Shown here piece after piece: positions 53,533 to 61,652 of a stretch of 64,000 nt of DNA (its first letter is position 1; each line of letters opens with the position of its first letter). The notes beneath the pieces are model-generated. The model made no database searches. It was not told the DNA's origin and was given only the letters and a program-made list of their open reading frames with translations. The position numbers and the translations under genes were made by a program. The DNA comes from Pseudomaricurvus sp033283335 (GTDB taxonomy: Bacteria; Pseudomonadota; Gammaproteobacteria; Pseudomonadales; Cellvibrionaceae): assembly GCA_033283335.1 (NCBI GenBank), contig JAWMQP010000006.1, forward strand, positions 124,001 through 188,000. Direction: 5' to 3'.

Positions 53533-54780
53533 TTAGTTGTTCAGTTCTGCGCGGGTCAGCATGGCCTGCAGCAGGATGTTGGCTCCCGCCTCCACGTCGG
53601 CGGCGAGGACGGCTTCTTTCTCGTTGTGGCTGAGGCCGTCCTTACAGGGAATGAAGATCATCGAGGTGGGGGCGACCTTGGCGACATTGCAGGCGTCGTG
53701 GCCGGCACCCGACACCATGCGACGGTGGGAGTAACCCAGGTTATCCACAGCACTTTGCACGGCGGCCACACAGTCGTGATCAAACTCCACGCCGGGGGCT
53801 TCCCAGAAGCACTCGTACTCCATTTTCAGCTCAAACTGCTGCGCCGCGGCGTTGATGATGTCCTCGTAAGACTGCAGCATGGCCTGGTAGTGATCGGCTT
53901 CGGGATGACGGATGTCGACGGTGAATTCCAACCGACCCGGCACGGTGTTGCTGGAACCGGGGTCAGCGTGTACAAAGCCAAAGGTGATACGCGCATCCGC
54001 TCCGTGTTGTTCGGTCATGGCGTACAGCTGCGGCAGGCACTGGCCGAGGGCCATCATCGGGTCTTTGCGCAGGGTCATGGGCGTCGGGCCGGCGTGGGCT
54101 TCCTGGCCGTAGTACACCACCCGGTGGCGGCTCATGTGTTGCACGCCGGTGACCACGCCAATGGTTTTCTGCTCGGCTTCCAGCACCGGTCCCTGTTCAA
54201 TGTGCAGTTCAAAAGCGGCGTGGATGGCGTCGGCGGCTGCGGCCAATTCACCCAGTTGGCCGGTGCGTTCGAGTTCCTCTTTGACGCTGGCGCCATTGCG
54301 ATCGGTCAGCGCGTAGGCCGCTTCCAATGGCATCACACCGGCCCAGACGGCGGAACCCATCATGGCGGTGTCAAAGCGGCAGCCCTCCTCGTTGGTCCAG
54401 ACCACCACTTCCAGCGGGTGACGGGTCTGCACACCGGCGTCTTGCAGGGTTTGCAGCACTTCCAGACCGCCGAGGACGCCGTAGATGCCGTCGTACTTGC
54501 CGCCACTGGGTTGGGTGTCAAGGTGGCTACCGGTGATCACTGGCGGCAGTTCGGGGTCGCTGCCTTCACGGCGGGCAAACAGATTGCCAACGGCGTCGCG
54601 GCGCAGAGTGCAACCGGCTTGCTCGGCCCATTGGGCGAACAGTTCGCGGCCGATTCGGTCTTCGTCGGTCAGGGCCTGGCGGTTGCAACCGCCACCGGCG
54701 GTGGCGCCGATCTGGCCGATTTCTTCAAGCCGCGCCCACAGGCGTTCGCCGTTGATGCGCAGGGTGTGTTGTTGGGTCAT
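53533..54780 (-). CDS. M20-family Zn-dependent N-carbamoyl/allantoate-type amidohydrolase
   Basis: A 415-residue metallopeptidase-fold enzyme. The metal-binding motifs are ITGSHLDTQPSGGKYDGIYG and VVWTNEEGCRFD, then ELHIEQGPVLE, which together match the N-carbamoyl-L-amino-acid hydrolase, allantoate amidohydrolase and ureidoglycine group. The dimerisation insert lies between the third and fourth metal motifs, and GAGHDACNVAK closes the site. GAGGAGG precedes the ATG at 54780. It is divergent from a LysR regulator and followed by the amidinotransferase-family gene, suggesting a pathway that strips ureido or guanidino nitrogen. Confidence 0.93.
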   Translation of the reverse strand: MTQQHTLRINGERLWARLEEIGQIGATAGGGCNRQALTDEDRIGRELFAQWAEQAGCTLRRDAVGNLFARREGSDPELPPVITGSHLDTQPSGGKYDGIYGVLGGLEVLQTLQDAGVQTRHPLEVVVWTNEEGCRFDTAMMGSAVWAGVMPLEAAYALTDRNGASVKEELERTGQLGELAAAADAIHAAFELHIEQGPVLEAEQKTIGVVTGVQHMSRHRVVYYGQEAHAGPTPMTLRKDPMMALGQCLPQLYAMTEQHGADARITFGFVHADPGSSNTVPGRLEFTVDIRHPEADHYQAMLQSYEDIINAAAQQFELKMEYECFWEAPGVEFDHDCVAAVQSAVDNLGYSHRRMVSGAGHDACNVAKVAPTSMIFIPCKDGLSHNEKEAVLAADVEAGANILLQAMLTRAELNN

Positions 54781-54856
54781 ATCGCCTCCTCAGTGTGCCG
54801 GAGCATTCACAAATGGAACCCGGAAAATGGCTGTTGATTGGATTTTATGCGATTAT

Positions 54857-54884
54857 TTTGTTTCCACAATTGATTTGTTTGCAC
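54857..54884 (+). promoter_or_regulatory. Direct repeat in the amidohydrolase/LysR divergent promoter region
   Basis: TTTGTTTCCAC (54857-54867) and TTTGTTTGCAC (54874-54884), 10 of 11 identical at a 17-bp pitch, end 4 bp before the LysR start codon. They may be binding sites of the regulator itself. No Shine-Dalgarno is visible there, so the LysR message may be leaderless or use another start. Confidence 0.4.
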
Positions 54885-54888
54885 GTAA

Positions 54889-55818
54889 ATGGTTACAAAA
54901 ACGCACCATCTGGGGTTTGATCATCGTCGCTTACCACTCAACACCCTGCGTGCCTTTGAGGCGGTAGGGCGGCACGGGTTTGTGCGAGTGGCGGCTGATG
55001 AGCTGCATCTCAGTCACGCGGCACTCAGTCGTCAGATTCGAAATCTGGAAGAGCGTCTTCAGGTTAGTTTATTTGAGCGAGCGGGTAACCGGTTGCGGTT
55101 GACGGCGGCGGGGCAACGCTTTCTCACCGTGGTGCAGGATGCCTTACGGACTCTGCAGCAGGGACTCGACGACCTGAACCACGAATCCCTTGAGGGGGAG
55201 CTGGTGCTTGGGGCCACGGCGACCATGTCGATCAACTGGTTGCCGGAGCTGATCGCACGCTTTACCGATCGTTACCCTGAAGTCACCCTGCGGCTGAAGA
55301 CTCTGGAGCCCTACAGTCGTGAGGTGCCCACGGACATCGACCTGGCGCTCAGCCTGGGGGAACCAGAGGCGCACGGTAGGCGTGTGTTACATCTCTACCA
55401 GGAGCACTATCAGCCCATGTGCGCGCCGGCCCTGCTGCGGCCTGATGTGCCCGTGCAGGAGCCGGCTGATCTTCTTAATTACCCGCTGTTGCATGAGCGT
55501 TACCAGCACTGGGAGCGCTGGTTCGATCGCCACGGACTGCAGGGCAGCAGTGCCAGCCGCAATATCCACTTTGACTATGGCTTTCAGTCCATCGAAGCCG
55601 CCCGGCGGGGTATGGGGATTGTGCTGGCCGACCAGCTGGAAGTGGCGGCCGATTTGCGGCGCGGTTCACTGGTGCGCTTGCTGGACGCGGCGATACCATT
55701 GGACGCGGGAATTTACCTGATTCTGGCCCGCGACAGCCATGTTCGCGCCCGCCTGTTTCAGGAGGAACTCTATCGCTATCTGGCGGAGTTGGGGATCAAT
55801 CCGCAGGCGGGGGTTTAA
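54889..55818 (+). CDS. LysR-family transcriptional regulator (GcvA-like)
   Basis: 309 residues. The winged HTH is at about 15-75 (LPLNTLRAFEAVGRHGFVRV, then LHLSHAALSRQIRNLEERLQ and LFERAGNRLRLTAAG). A two-lobed effector domain follows, resembling GcvA-type regulators. It is divergent from the amidohydrolase with 108 bp between starts, the usual layout for a LysR protein and its target operon. The inducer may be the amidohydrolase substrate. Confidence 0.94.
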   Translation: MVTKTHHLGFDHRRLPLNTLRAFEAVGRHGFVRVAADELHLSHAALSRQIRNLEERLQVSLFERAGNRLRLTAAGQRFLTVVQDALRTLQQGLDDLNHESLEGELVLGATATMSINWLPELIARFTDRYPEVTLRLKTLEPYSREVPTDIDLALSLGEPEAHGRRVLHLYQEHYQPMCAPALLRPDVPVQEPADLLNYPLLHERYQHWERWFDRHGLQGSSASRNIHFDYGFQSIEAARRGMGIVLADQLEVAADLRRGSLVRLLDAAIPLDAGIYLILARDSHVRARLFQEELYRYLAELGINPQAGV

Positions 55819-55886
55819 CCGCGCTTGTCGCCAGCGCGGAGATCTTTCAAGATGGGAGCCCACACGGGGCATTACTTGAGATAGGG

Positions 55887-56654
55887 ATGATTGTGCTACG
55901 ACTGTTCTGGTTATGTTTGGCTGTCTGGTGTATCGGAGCCCCGCTGGGGCGGGCCGATACGGTATCGGTGGCGGTAGCCTCCAACTTTACCGCGCCCATG
56001 CGGGATATTGCCCTCGCGTTTCAGTCGGTGACGGGGCACGAGGCCAGGTTGTCGTTTGGTTCTTCGGGAAAATTCTTTGCCCAGATTCAGAACGGGGCGC
56101 CGTTTGATGTGTTCTTCTCGGCCGACCAGGCCAAGCCGGAAGCGCTGGAGCAGGCCCAACTGGCACTGCCCGACAGCCGCTTTACCTACGCCATCGGTGC
56201 CCTGGTGCTCTGGTCCAGCCAGCCGGATTATGTCGGTGACGGCGAAAGCCGGTTGCGCGAGGGGGAGTTTCGCAAACTGGCTCTGGCCAACCCCCGCTTG
56301 GCCCCCTATGGAATGGCGGCCATGGAAGTACTGCAGGCGTTGGGGTTGATCAAGGCTACCCAGTCGCGTTGGGTGCAAGGGGAAAATATCGCCCAGACCT
56401 ACCAGTTTGTCCGCAGTGGCAACGCCGATCTGGGCTTTGTCGCCCTGTCACAAGTCATGGCAGAGGGGAAGGTCAGTTCGGGTTCCAGCTGGGTTGTGCC
56501 GGCGCCCATGTACCAACCGATACGGCAGGATGCAGTGTTATTGCGCCGCGGTAAGGACAATGCGGCGGCTCTGGCACTGCTGGAGTTTGTGCGTGGTGAT
56601 CAGGCGCGGGAGATTATGATGGGGTACGGTTACACCGCGCCCATGGTCCCGTGA
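55887..56654 (+). CDS. modA: Molybdate-type ABC transporter substrate-binding protein, without ModB/C nearby
   Basis: 255 residues. A signal peptide (cleavage about 23, GRA-DTV) is followed by the ModA pattern VAVASNFTAPMRDI, SFGSSGKFFAQIQNGAPFDV with FFSADQ after it, and a C-terminal FVRGDQAREIM. The oxyanion-binding serines and glycines are visible. It probably binds molybdate, tungstate or a related anion in the periplasm. No permease or ATPase gene lies next to it, so the rest of the transporter must be elsewhere, or this is an orphan binding protein. Confidence 0.9.
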   Translation: MIVLRLFWLCLAVWCIGAPLGRADTVSVAVASNFTAPMRDIALAFQSVTGHEARLSFGSSGKFFAQIQNGAPFDVFFSADQAKPEALEQAQLALPDSRFTYAIGALVLWSSQPDYVGDGESRLREGEFRKLALANPRLAPYGMAAMEVLQALGLIKATQSRWVQGENIAQTYQFVRSGNADLGFVALSQVMAEGKVSSGSSWVVPAPMYQPIRQDAVLLRRGKDNAAALALLEFVRGDQAREIMMGYGYTAPMVP

Positions 56655-56700
56655 GTCTCATCTGGACAGCTCGTCGGGTCCTTGGGGCGCGGGGCCCGGT

Positions 56701-57672
56701 TCACGCCAGTACGCTGTTGACCAGCCAGGCGTTATAGGCCGCAAAGCCTATCAGCAACAACAGGCCTTCAATGCGATTAATGCGACCGGTGCCACGGAAA
56801 CCGTAAGCCATCACGAACAGGGCCACCATAAAGGCCATCATCACGGGCCAGTCGCGCAGCATTACTTCCGGCAGGATGTTCGGCATGGGGGCGATGGAGC
56901 CGGCAATACCAATCACCGCCAGCAAATTGAACATGTTTGAGCCCACCACGTTGCCGATGGCGATATCGTGTTCACCTTTACGGGCTGCCACAACTGTCGC
57001 CGCCAGTTCCGGCAGCGAAGTACCCAGGGCGACAATGGTGAGGCCGATGATCAGGTCGCTGACGCCCAGCTGCTGGGCAATCGTAACCGCCCCCCAAACC
57101 AGTATGCGAGAGCTGACCACCAGCAATACCAGGCCGGCCACCAACCAGAAAATTCCCATTTGCAACGACAGGTCCTGGCCCGCCATTTCCTGTTCGGTTT
57201 CCGCTTCCAGGCTGTCGCCCTGGCCGCGCAGGCCGGTGAAAATGCTCCAGCCGATAAGGGCAAAAAAGCCGGCCAGCAGAATCAGGCCTTCGGTCCGTGA
57301 CAGAGAGTTATTCCACAGTAGAAAGCCGGTAAACAAACCGATCACAAACAGCAGCGGCAACTCGCGACGAATAATTTTGGAGTGCACCACAATTGGCGTT
57401 ATTAAGGCGGTAATCCCGAGAATCAAGCCGGTGTTGGTTATGTTGGAGCCCAGCGCATTACCCAGGGCCAGATCCGGATTGCCGTCCAGTGCCGCCATGG
57501 CGGACACCACCATCTCCGGTGCCGAGGTGCCGAAGCCGACAATCACCATGCCGATCAGCAGCGAAGGCATGCCGGCGTGTTTGGCGGTGGCCGCCGCCCC
57601 GTCCACAAAGCGGTCTGCACTCCAGACCAGAATCGCAAAGCCGGCCACAATGGCCAGTAGTGCCGCAGTCAT
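56701..57672 (-). CDS. Calcium/sodium antiporter (CaCA family, YrbG-like)
   Basis: 323 residues with about ten membrane helices in two inverted halves. Each half carries the cation-binding alpha-repeat: GFGTSAPEMVVSAMAAL with GNALGSNITNTGLILG, and ALGTSLPELAATVVAAR with GNVVGSNMFNLLAVIG. The central loop (LRGQGDSLEAETEQEM) is acidic. Such proteins exchange Na+ (or H+) for Ca2+ across the inner membrane. It is monocistronic, convergent with modA and divergent from the L,D-transpeptidase gene. Confidence 0.94.
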   Translation of the reverse strand: MTAALLAIVAGFAILVWSADRFVDGAAATAKHAGMPSLLIGMVIVGFGTSAPEMVVSAMAALDGNPDLALGNALGSNITNTGLILGITALITPIVVHSKIIRRELPLLFVIGLFTGFLLWNNSLSRTEGLILLAGFFALIGWSIFTGLRGQGDSLEAETEQEMAGQDLSLQMGIFWLVAGLVLLVVSSRILVWGAVTIAQQLGVSDLIIGLTIVALGTSLPELAATVVAARKGEHDIAIGNVVGSNMFNLLAVIGIAGSIAPMPNILPEVMLRDWPVMMAFMVALFVMAYGFRGTGRINRIEGLLLLIGFAAYNAWLVNSVLA

Positions 57673-57855
57673 TGTTACTCCTTAAAAGTCGTCTTTTTAA
57701 ACGTTTTGCCAGTTTTGGACCTGATGGTTTTTTGAATGTTATTGGTCTTATTGGGGGTTAATCGTGGCAAAGCGTGAATCGGTGCGCATGATGCCATAAC
57801 CGCGACATGGGGGATATGCTAATCTATGGCGCCTGTTCCATGAGTCCTGCCCTAC

Positions 57856-58827
57856 ATGTTGTTTCTGTCTTCCCTGTCCCGGCGCCTGGGCGCCTTTTCG
57901 TGTGTGTTTGCCCTGGGGGCCATGCTCTTGAGCACAGCGGCTGTGAGTGCCGCCACTTATCCTTTCCCCGCAGCGCCAGACACGGTGGTCGGCGCCACCC
58001 AGAGCGTGGCGGCGCGTTATGAAGACACGCTGCTCGATATCGCTCGTGAACACCAGATCGGTCAGGATGCTATCGTACTGGCCAACCCCCATATCGACCG
58101 CTGGTTACCCGGAGAGGGGACACCGGTCATCATTCCCTCGCAATTTGTCCTGCCGGATACCCCCTACGAAGGACTGGTGTTGAATTTGCCGGAAATGCGC
58201 CTGTACTTTTATCCCCCCCCGGTCAGCGGTGAACTTCAGTCCGTGCAGACCTACCCGGTCAGTATTGGTCGACGGGATTGGTCGACCCCCAAGGGGATCA
58301 CCCGAATCGTCAACAAGCTTAAGGACCCGGCCTGGTATCCCCCGGCTTCGCTGCGCGAGGAGCACGCTGCCGACGGTGATCCCTTGCCGACGGTGGTGCC
58401 GCCGGGCCCCGATAACCCTCTCGGCCGCTACGCCATGTTGCTGGACATTCCCGGTTACCTGATCCACGGGACCAACAAGCTATTCGGCATCGGCATGCAG
58501 GTATCCCATGGCTGTATCCGCATGTCGCCCGAAGACATTGAGTTTCTGTTTCCACAGGTGGCCCAGGGCACCACGGTGCGCATCGTCAACCAGCCGGCCA
58601 AGGTGGGTTGGTTGGGCGATAAGTTGTATCTGGAAGTGCATCCACTGATGGAGGGTTTACAGGATGAGAGTATCAATGTGATACAGGTGGTGGACACGGC
58701 TATCCAGCGTGCGAAGCGGGAACGACACATTGCCACTGGTCGACGGGTCCAGTGGGATGAGGCGGCCATAGAGGCCGCCATCCGGTCACGCAGCGGTCTG
58801 CCAGTGGCGATTGCGGAGTTGCTGTAA
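57856..58827 (+). CDS. L,D-transpeptidase (ErfK/YbiS type) with LysM-like N-terminus
   Basis: 323 residues. A signal peptide ends about residue 33 (SAA). A LysM-like segment (about 55-95, DTLLDIAREHQIGQDAIVLA) and a YkuD domain follow. The catalytic motif is H204 (IHGTN), then S217-H218-G219-C220-I221-R222. Proteins of this layout and length attach Lpp to peptidoglycan or form 3-3 cross-links. It converges on a gene for an Lpp-like lipoprotein 122 bp away, a telling partnership. The ribosome site before ATG 57856 is weak. Confidence 0.95.
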   Translation: MLFLSSLSRRLGAFSCVFALGAMLLSTAAVSAATYPFPAAPDTVVGATQSVAARYEDTLLDIAREHQIGQDAIVLANPHIDRWLPGEGTPVIIPSQFVLPDTPYEGLVLNLPEMRLYFYPPPVSGELQSVQTYPVSIGRRDWSTPKGITRIVNKLKDPAWYPPASLREEHAADGDPLPTVVPPGPDNPLGRYAMLLDIPGYLIHGTNKLFGIGMQVSHGCIRMSPEDIEFLFPQVAQGTTVRIVNQPAKVGWLGDKLYLEVHPLMEGLQDESINVIQVVDTAIQRAKRERHIATGRRVQWDEAAIEAAIRSRSGLPVAIAELL

Positions 58828-58949
58828 GCCGACTTGCTGTCGGTCTGTAGACTCTGGCAGCCGCTGCGGGCGCTTCCCCCGGTTCGGAATTTATCGGCGC
58901 AGAGTCAATCGATGTTGTGACTACTGCTCAGCGGATCATCTGGCACCGA

Positions 58950-59222
58950 TTACTTGTACATGGATTTTTTAAACATGCGGTCCAGTTTTTCATTGGTTTC
59001 CATTGAGGCATCGCGGGCTTGCTCGGCGGCGTCGCGGGCCGCAGCTGCATCGGAACGGGCTGCAGAGGCGTCAGCCGCAGCGCGATTAGCCGTATCCATC
59101 GCCGTCTGAATATCCGCTTTCATGGCATCAATTTCGGATTGAGAGGTTGAGGCGCATCCGCCCAGCCCGGTCAGGGCGGCCAGCATCAGGCCGGCAGCGG
59201 TGGTTTTCAGTAACGTGTGCAT
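58950..59222 (-). CDS. Lpp/OprI-like murein lipoprotein with alanine-zipper helix
   Basis: 90 residues. A lipoprotein signal ends LGGC with the lipidated C23. The mature part is a single Ala-rich heptad helix (AADASAARSDAAAARDAAEQ) that would form a trimeric coiled coil. The chain ends SMYK with a C-terminal lysine, the residue through which Lpp is joined to meso-diaminopimelate by L,D-transpeptidases. Length is close to Lpp and OprI. It is flanked by two L,D-transpeptidase genes, so it probably tethers outer membrane to wall. Confidence 0.9.
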   Translation of the reverse strand: MHTLLKTTAAGLMLAALTGLGGCASTSQSEIDAMKADIQTAMDTANRAAADASAARSDAAAARDAAEQARDASMETNEKLDRMFKKSMYK

Positions 59223-59416
59223 GGAATGGCTCCCCTATTGGTATTTGATGATGGTCGGTCAATGGTCAACGGGACAATCTGACTGCAGAAGCGCAAAGCT
59301 CGACCAATACTTCCTATTGACTACAGCAAGAATAGCAGGCTGCAACGGATACGCAGGGAGCTGGTAAAAAATTTTTGCCTGGTGCAGGGAAAAGGACGCC
59401 AGCTGTTGATCAGTGG

Positions 59417-60115
59417 TTAGCGAATGCTCACGAGCGTGCCTTCACCGATCAATTCGGCCAGCTGTTCGATTTGCTCATTGGTGAGGGCGATACAGCCATT
59501 GGTCCAGTTGAACAGCTGGTGCACCCGGGGATTGCCGGCACCGATGCCGTGAATGCCAAAATAACCACCGAGCCCGGTGGTTTGCGGCGGCGGTTGTTGT
59601 TGCCGCCAGGCCCGATCCAATTGCTCATATTCCTTAGGACTGATGCGACCATCCGCGAAGGCCGCATCGGCGTAATCCATGGTGGGGTAATCAATACCCA
59701 GAAATAGATGAAAGCGGTTGCTGCTGCGAATGCCGGTGATGGTGAACTCCCCCAGCGGGGTTTTCTGGTCACGGGTGCGCTTATCGCCGAAGGCACCGGT
59801 GCCGTTGCTGCCGATGGCGATATTGTTGATCCGGTAGAGTTCGGCCCGGCCTTGCATAACAGTAAGCGTCTGGGCCTGGGTATCGACCAATAGCCAGCGG
59901 GGATCGTCAGTCGGGTGTGAAATGACCGGTTGGACCAGACCGGTTTGATGGGGATTGGACAGGGACGCGGTGGTCAGGGCGTCTGCGGGAAGCCCGGCGG
60001 CCGCCAGCAGTTGAGGGATTGCCAGCAGGAGCGCGCTGAACAAACCCGGCCACCACTTTCGCAACAACACTATGCGTGACAACAATCTGCTGTGGGACAT
60101 TCTCTGGTACATCAT
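59417..60115 (-). CDS. Second L,D-transpeptidase (YkuD domain), exported
   Basis: 232 residues with an N-terminal membrane/signal segment (about 22-40) and a YkuD catalytic domain. Key residues are H189 (YFGIHGIG) and C208 in the motif WTNGCIALT, where NGC replaces the common SHGC. The EFTITGIRSSNRFHLFLGID region is typical of wall-anchoring or cross-linking enzymes. It lies on the other side of the Lpp-like gene from the first transpeptidase. Start codons at 60115, 60112 and 60100 are all possible; the first lies inside a 17-bp tandem repeat. Confidence 0.9.
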   Translation of the reverse strand: MMYQRMSHSRLLSRIVLLRKWWPGLFSALLLAIPQLLAAAGLPADALTTASLSNPHQTGLVQPVISHPTDDPRWLLVDTQAQTLTVMQGRAELYRINNIAIGSNGTGAFGDKRTRDQKTPLGEFTITGIRSSNRFHLFLGIDYPTMDYADAAFADGRISPKEYEQLDRAWRQQQPPPQTTGLGGYFGIHGIGAGNPRVHQLFNWTNGCIALTNEQIEQLAELIGEGTLVSIR

Positions 60116-60180
60116 ACGTCGCTTTATATCATAAGCAGTTTTACATCATACGTTGTTTTATACCATACGCCGCTTTACTT
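60113..60180. repeat. Four 17-bp imperfect tandem repeats upstream of the second L,D-transpeptidase
   Basis: Four consecutive 17-bp units (60113, 60130, 60147 and 60164) share the pattern CATAcGycGyTTTAyat, with 3-6 differences between units. A fifth, partial and degraded unit may follow (CAACGCAGCA). Read on the minus strand each unit ends ATG, and the first supplies the transpeptidase's possible start codon. The array covers the leader or promoter of that gene. Confidence 0.85.
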
Positions 60181-60219
60181 CAACGCAGCACGAGAGCAAT
60201 AGAGGCTGTTTGGCGCAGA

Positions 60220-61512
60220 TCAAAATTGATAGGCGAAATCCAGATACAGGCGATTTTCGAGAGTATCTTCTTTCACTTCCGCCACCCGGCCATTTTCATC
60301 GGAGTGATAATCAACGCACAGCCAGCGGAATCTCAGGCCCTTAACCGCCGGGACAGCCCAGGTGACATCCATCGCCGTGTACCACTCATCGGCGCTGCCG
60401 AGGGCCTTATCGTAGGTGTTTTCGGCGCCGTTGGCGTGGGTGTAGAGCAGCAGGGTGGAGAGTCCGGTCACGACCTGGCTCCAGTCATAACTGGCGCGCA
60501 CTTGCCAGACATTGGCGTTTTTGCCAGTGAGGTCCTGGCCCGAGGGCGCACGGGTGGGCAGGGGTGTGGTGCCATGGTCGCCGGAGTACAGATCCTCGAT
60601 CCAGACGTCGTCACGGACCAGGGTCATGGCCATACCCAGGGACAGCTGCTCGGCGGCCCAGTCCAGGGTGGCGAAATACACATTGGAGTGATTGCTGTCG
60701 GTACCGGCGTCCACCTCGCCCCGCTCAGCCCCATCGACAAACAGTTCGCCATCGTCGCGGGAGTTGAGATAGCCTCCCGCCAGGGTCCAGCGACTGAGTT
60801 GAGGGCCAAAGTGATAGCGCAACATCAGAGCCTGTTTGGTCAGGTAGTCGTGCGAGCTGACCTGTTCCAGGCGAGCGCTGAAATCACCGTGCTGGTACTC
60901 CGCGCCGATGATGCTGATATAGTCGATGGCAGCGTTGCCGGCCTGGCCGGTAACCACCCTGTCAGTGAAAAAAGGCACAAAGCTGTCGTCGTGACGGGGA
61001 GACCATCGATCCACCCACACGCCGTAGAGTGCCACCTCGGCCACCTTGGCAGAGACGCTCACTCCCTGAAAACTGCTGGGTACCGCGCGGGAGCCGGATG
61101 AATCCAGGAACAGCGTGTCGAGAGTCTGGCGCCCGAGGCGGGCACTGAGGGACTGTCCGAAATGCAGATTGAGATAGGCCTGTCCCAGCTGCGAGCTGGA
61201 TGTCTCATAGTCACCGTGATTGTCCACATGAAACAGATCGCTGCGGCGCAGGCCGGAGGCGGACAGTTTTTGGATCTGATAGGCAGAAGCGCCGACACTG
61301 ACGATGTTTTTCCAGGCGGCGGAGCTGGCATTGAGTTGAATACCGAGGGCTGACTGGCGCAGGTCGAGGGCATCGGTCTCGAAGTCCCGGTCAAAATGTA
61401 CACTGCGCACCTGCAGGGTAAGCTGGTGGGCTGTGGGCTCCGTCGATGGCGCGGCGATGGTGGCCATCGACAGACTCGCCAGACTGCAGGCTGCGACAAT
61501 AAGGCTTTTCAT
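60220..61512 (-). CDS. OprD-family outer-membrane porin
   Basis: 430 residues. A signal peptide (cleavage about 20, TIA-APS) precedes an 18-stranded-barrel pattern of alternating residues that ends in LDFAYQF. OprD landmarks include RLGRQTLDTLFLDSSGSRAV followed by SSFQGVSV, then VWVDRWSPRHDDSF. Such porins admit carboxylates and basic amino acids. I use ATG 61512, with AGGA 7 bases upstream; the longer frame to 61557 lacks a signal peptide at its start. Direct repeats at 61590 lie in its promoter region. Confidence 0.92.
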   Translation of the reverse strand: MKSLIVAACSLASLSMATIAAPSTEPTAHQLTLQVRSVHFDRDFETDALDLRQSALGIQLNASSAAWKNIVSVGASAYQIQKLSASGLRRSDLFHVDNHGDYETSSSQLGQAYLNLHFGQSLSARLGRQTLDTLFLDSSGSRAVPSSFQGVSVSAKVAEVALYGVWVDRWSPRHDDSFVPFFTDRVVTGQAGNAAIDYISIIGAEYQHGDFSARLEQVSSHDYLTKQALMLRYHFGPQLSRWTLAGGYLNSRDDGELFVDGAERGEVDAGTDSNHSNVYFATLDWAAEQLSLGMAMTLVRDDVWIEDLYSGDHGTTPLPTRAPSGQDLTGKNANVWQVRASYDWSQVVTGLSTLLLYTHANGAENTYDKALGSADEWYTAMDVTWAVPAVKGLRFRWLCVDYHSDENGRVAEVKEDTLENRLYLDFAYQF

Positions 61513-61589
61513 TGGGGGTTCCTGAGGCATGTCAATGAAGTGTAACAAAGCTGTCATCTAATGCATGTTTGGATGCAGGCAAAGACTTG

Positions 61590-61615
61590 CATGACTGCAA
61601 CACGTCATGACTGCA
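61590..61615. promoter_or_regulatory. Direct repeat upstream of the OprD porin
   Basis: CATGACTGCA occurs at 61590-61599 and 61606-61615, a 16-bp pitch, 78-103 bp before the porin start and 38 bp from the stop of the unknown gene. TGCATGTTTGGATGCA partly extends the pattern at 61562-61577. This could be an activator-binding site for the porin gene. Confidence 0.45.
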
Positions 61616-61652
61616 CAACAGGGGCGTCAACAGGCAGCAGGAATGCCGCTGA

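Noticed and set aside
53518..54837. 439-residue plus-strand frame opposite the M20 amidohydrolase
   Set aside because: Antisense shadow; no start signal and no recognisable domain.
56675..56698. GC-rich hairpin between modA and the Ca/Na antiporter
   Set aside because: 7-bp stem with a U-G pair and no T run; not distinguishable from chance in this GC-rich spacer.
58829..58843. CCGAC/GTCGG hairpin after the first L,D-transpeptidase
   Set aside because: Only a 5-bp stem without a T run; insufficient evidence for a terminator.
60076..61101. 341-residue plus-strand frame opposite the OprD porin
   Set aside because: Antisense of a gene with signal peptide and barrel end; also runs through the tandem repeat.
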